Source: Roseiarcus sp. (GTDB lineage Bacteria; Pseudomonadota; Alphaproteobacteria; Rhizobiales; Beijerinckiaceae). From it: a DNA stretch of 6,755 bases. The stretch is taken from assembly GCA_030153205.1 (NCBI GenBank), contig JASLHV010000398.1, positions 1 to 6,755 on the forward strand. Reading direction: 5' to 3'. Positions 6,538-6,755 of the stretch are shown here, piece after piece. Below the pieces are notes generated by a model. That model had not been told where the DNA came from, ran no database searches, and was given only the letters and a program-made list of their open reading frames with translations. The number at the start of each line of letters is the position of its first letter. The stretch's first letter is position 1. A program made the translations under genes and the position numbers.

Positions 6538-6755
6538 GGATCGGTTTCCTTAAGCTCGCCGTTCGTACGTGCGGCGGCGTCGCCGATCTGCAAGACCGAT
6601 CGTACATGGCCTTCGAAAGTCAATTCCCGGCCGTTGTCGGTCGCCGCCACTTGATCGGCGCTGATCGTCGTGCCGCCCGACGTGACGACACTGACGGGTT
6701 CGTGCGACAAATAGACTCCGGCCTTGAAATCGATATTCGCCGACTGCAGGCGCAC
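6534..6755 (-). CDS. lptC: LPS export protein LptC (C-terminal part, cut by window edge)
   Basis: LptC is a bitopic inner-membrane protein whose periplasmic jellyroll hands LPS from LptB2FG to LptA. Only the last 73 residues are inside the window, beginning VRLQSANIDFKAGVYLSHEPV and continuing through SGGTTISADQVAATDNGRELTFEGHVRSVL. That pattern is typical of the final strands of the LptC/OstA fold. The GTG at the window edge is an internal valine codon, not a start, so the transmembrane helix and most of the domain lie beyond position 6755. The stop overlaps the lptA ATG as ATGA, which implies coupled translation. Identification rests on a short fragment plus the lptA-lptB context. Confidence 0.88.
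   Translation of the reverse strand: MRLQSANIDFKAGVYLSHEPVSVVTSGGTTISADQVAATDNGRELTFEGHVRSVLQIGDAAARTNGELKETDP

Noticed and set aside
1..6755. A novel defence, mobile or secretion system
   Set aside because: Every stretch longer than 150 bases is filled by a gene of a known family. No transposase, integrase, toxin-antitoxin pair, repeat array or RNA gene was seen on either strand.

Overview
The window is GC-rich chromosomal DNA with dense coding on both strands. It carries ordinary housekeeping genes from an LPS-producing alphaproteobacterium. The protein styles (RuvA/RuvC, Kup, a TTG-started LptB with a long N-terminal extension, the lptC-lptA-lptB order) fit best with Hyphomicrobiales (Rhizobiales), perhaps a Beijerinckiaceae- or Methylocystaceae-like lineage. 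That placement is inference from appearance; no search was run.

Layout. (a) 1-803, minus strand: ruvC followed by the first half of ruvA, joined by an ATGA overlap. These are the Holliday-junction resolvase and the branch-migration DNA-binding subunit; ruvB would be expected beyond the left edge. (b) 804-949: a 146-base divergent spacer with a kup ribosome-binding site and a small inverted repeat. (c) 950-2839, plus strand: kup, a complete low-affinity K+ uptake transporter. (d) 2840-2884: a convergent gap overlapping a stem-loop. (e) 2885-4846, minus strand: a membrane acyltransferase (acyltransferase-3 family) fused to a C-terminal SGNH domain, the OafA type that O-acylates surface glycans. 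(f) 4879-6755, minus strand: lptB, lptA and the C-terminal part of lptC, reading lptC-lptA-lptB, for the LPS transport bridge and its motor ATPase.

How the genes fit together. The lptC-lptA-lptB genes move LPS from the inner to the outer membrane. The acyltransferase follows lptB on the same strand after only 32 bases, so it may be read through from the lpt transcript and may modify the O-antigen or another cell-surface polymer. In many Rhizobiales the gene after lptB is rpoN, so this placement is the most distinctive thing in the window. Part of the acyltransferase gene also looks less GC-rich than its neighbours.

I see no insertion sequence, CRISPR array, tRNA, rRNA, phage gene or defence system, and nothing that supports a wholly new system. 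The findings are modest: gene-order novelty, a perfect 20-base palindrome in the acyltransferase gene, an inverted repeat in the kup leader, and unusual extensions or inserts in LptB and LptA.
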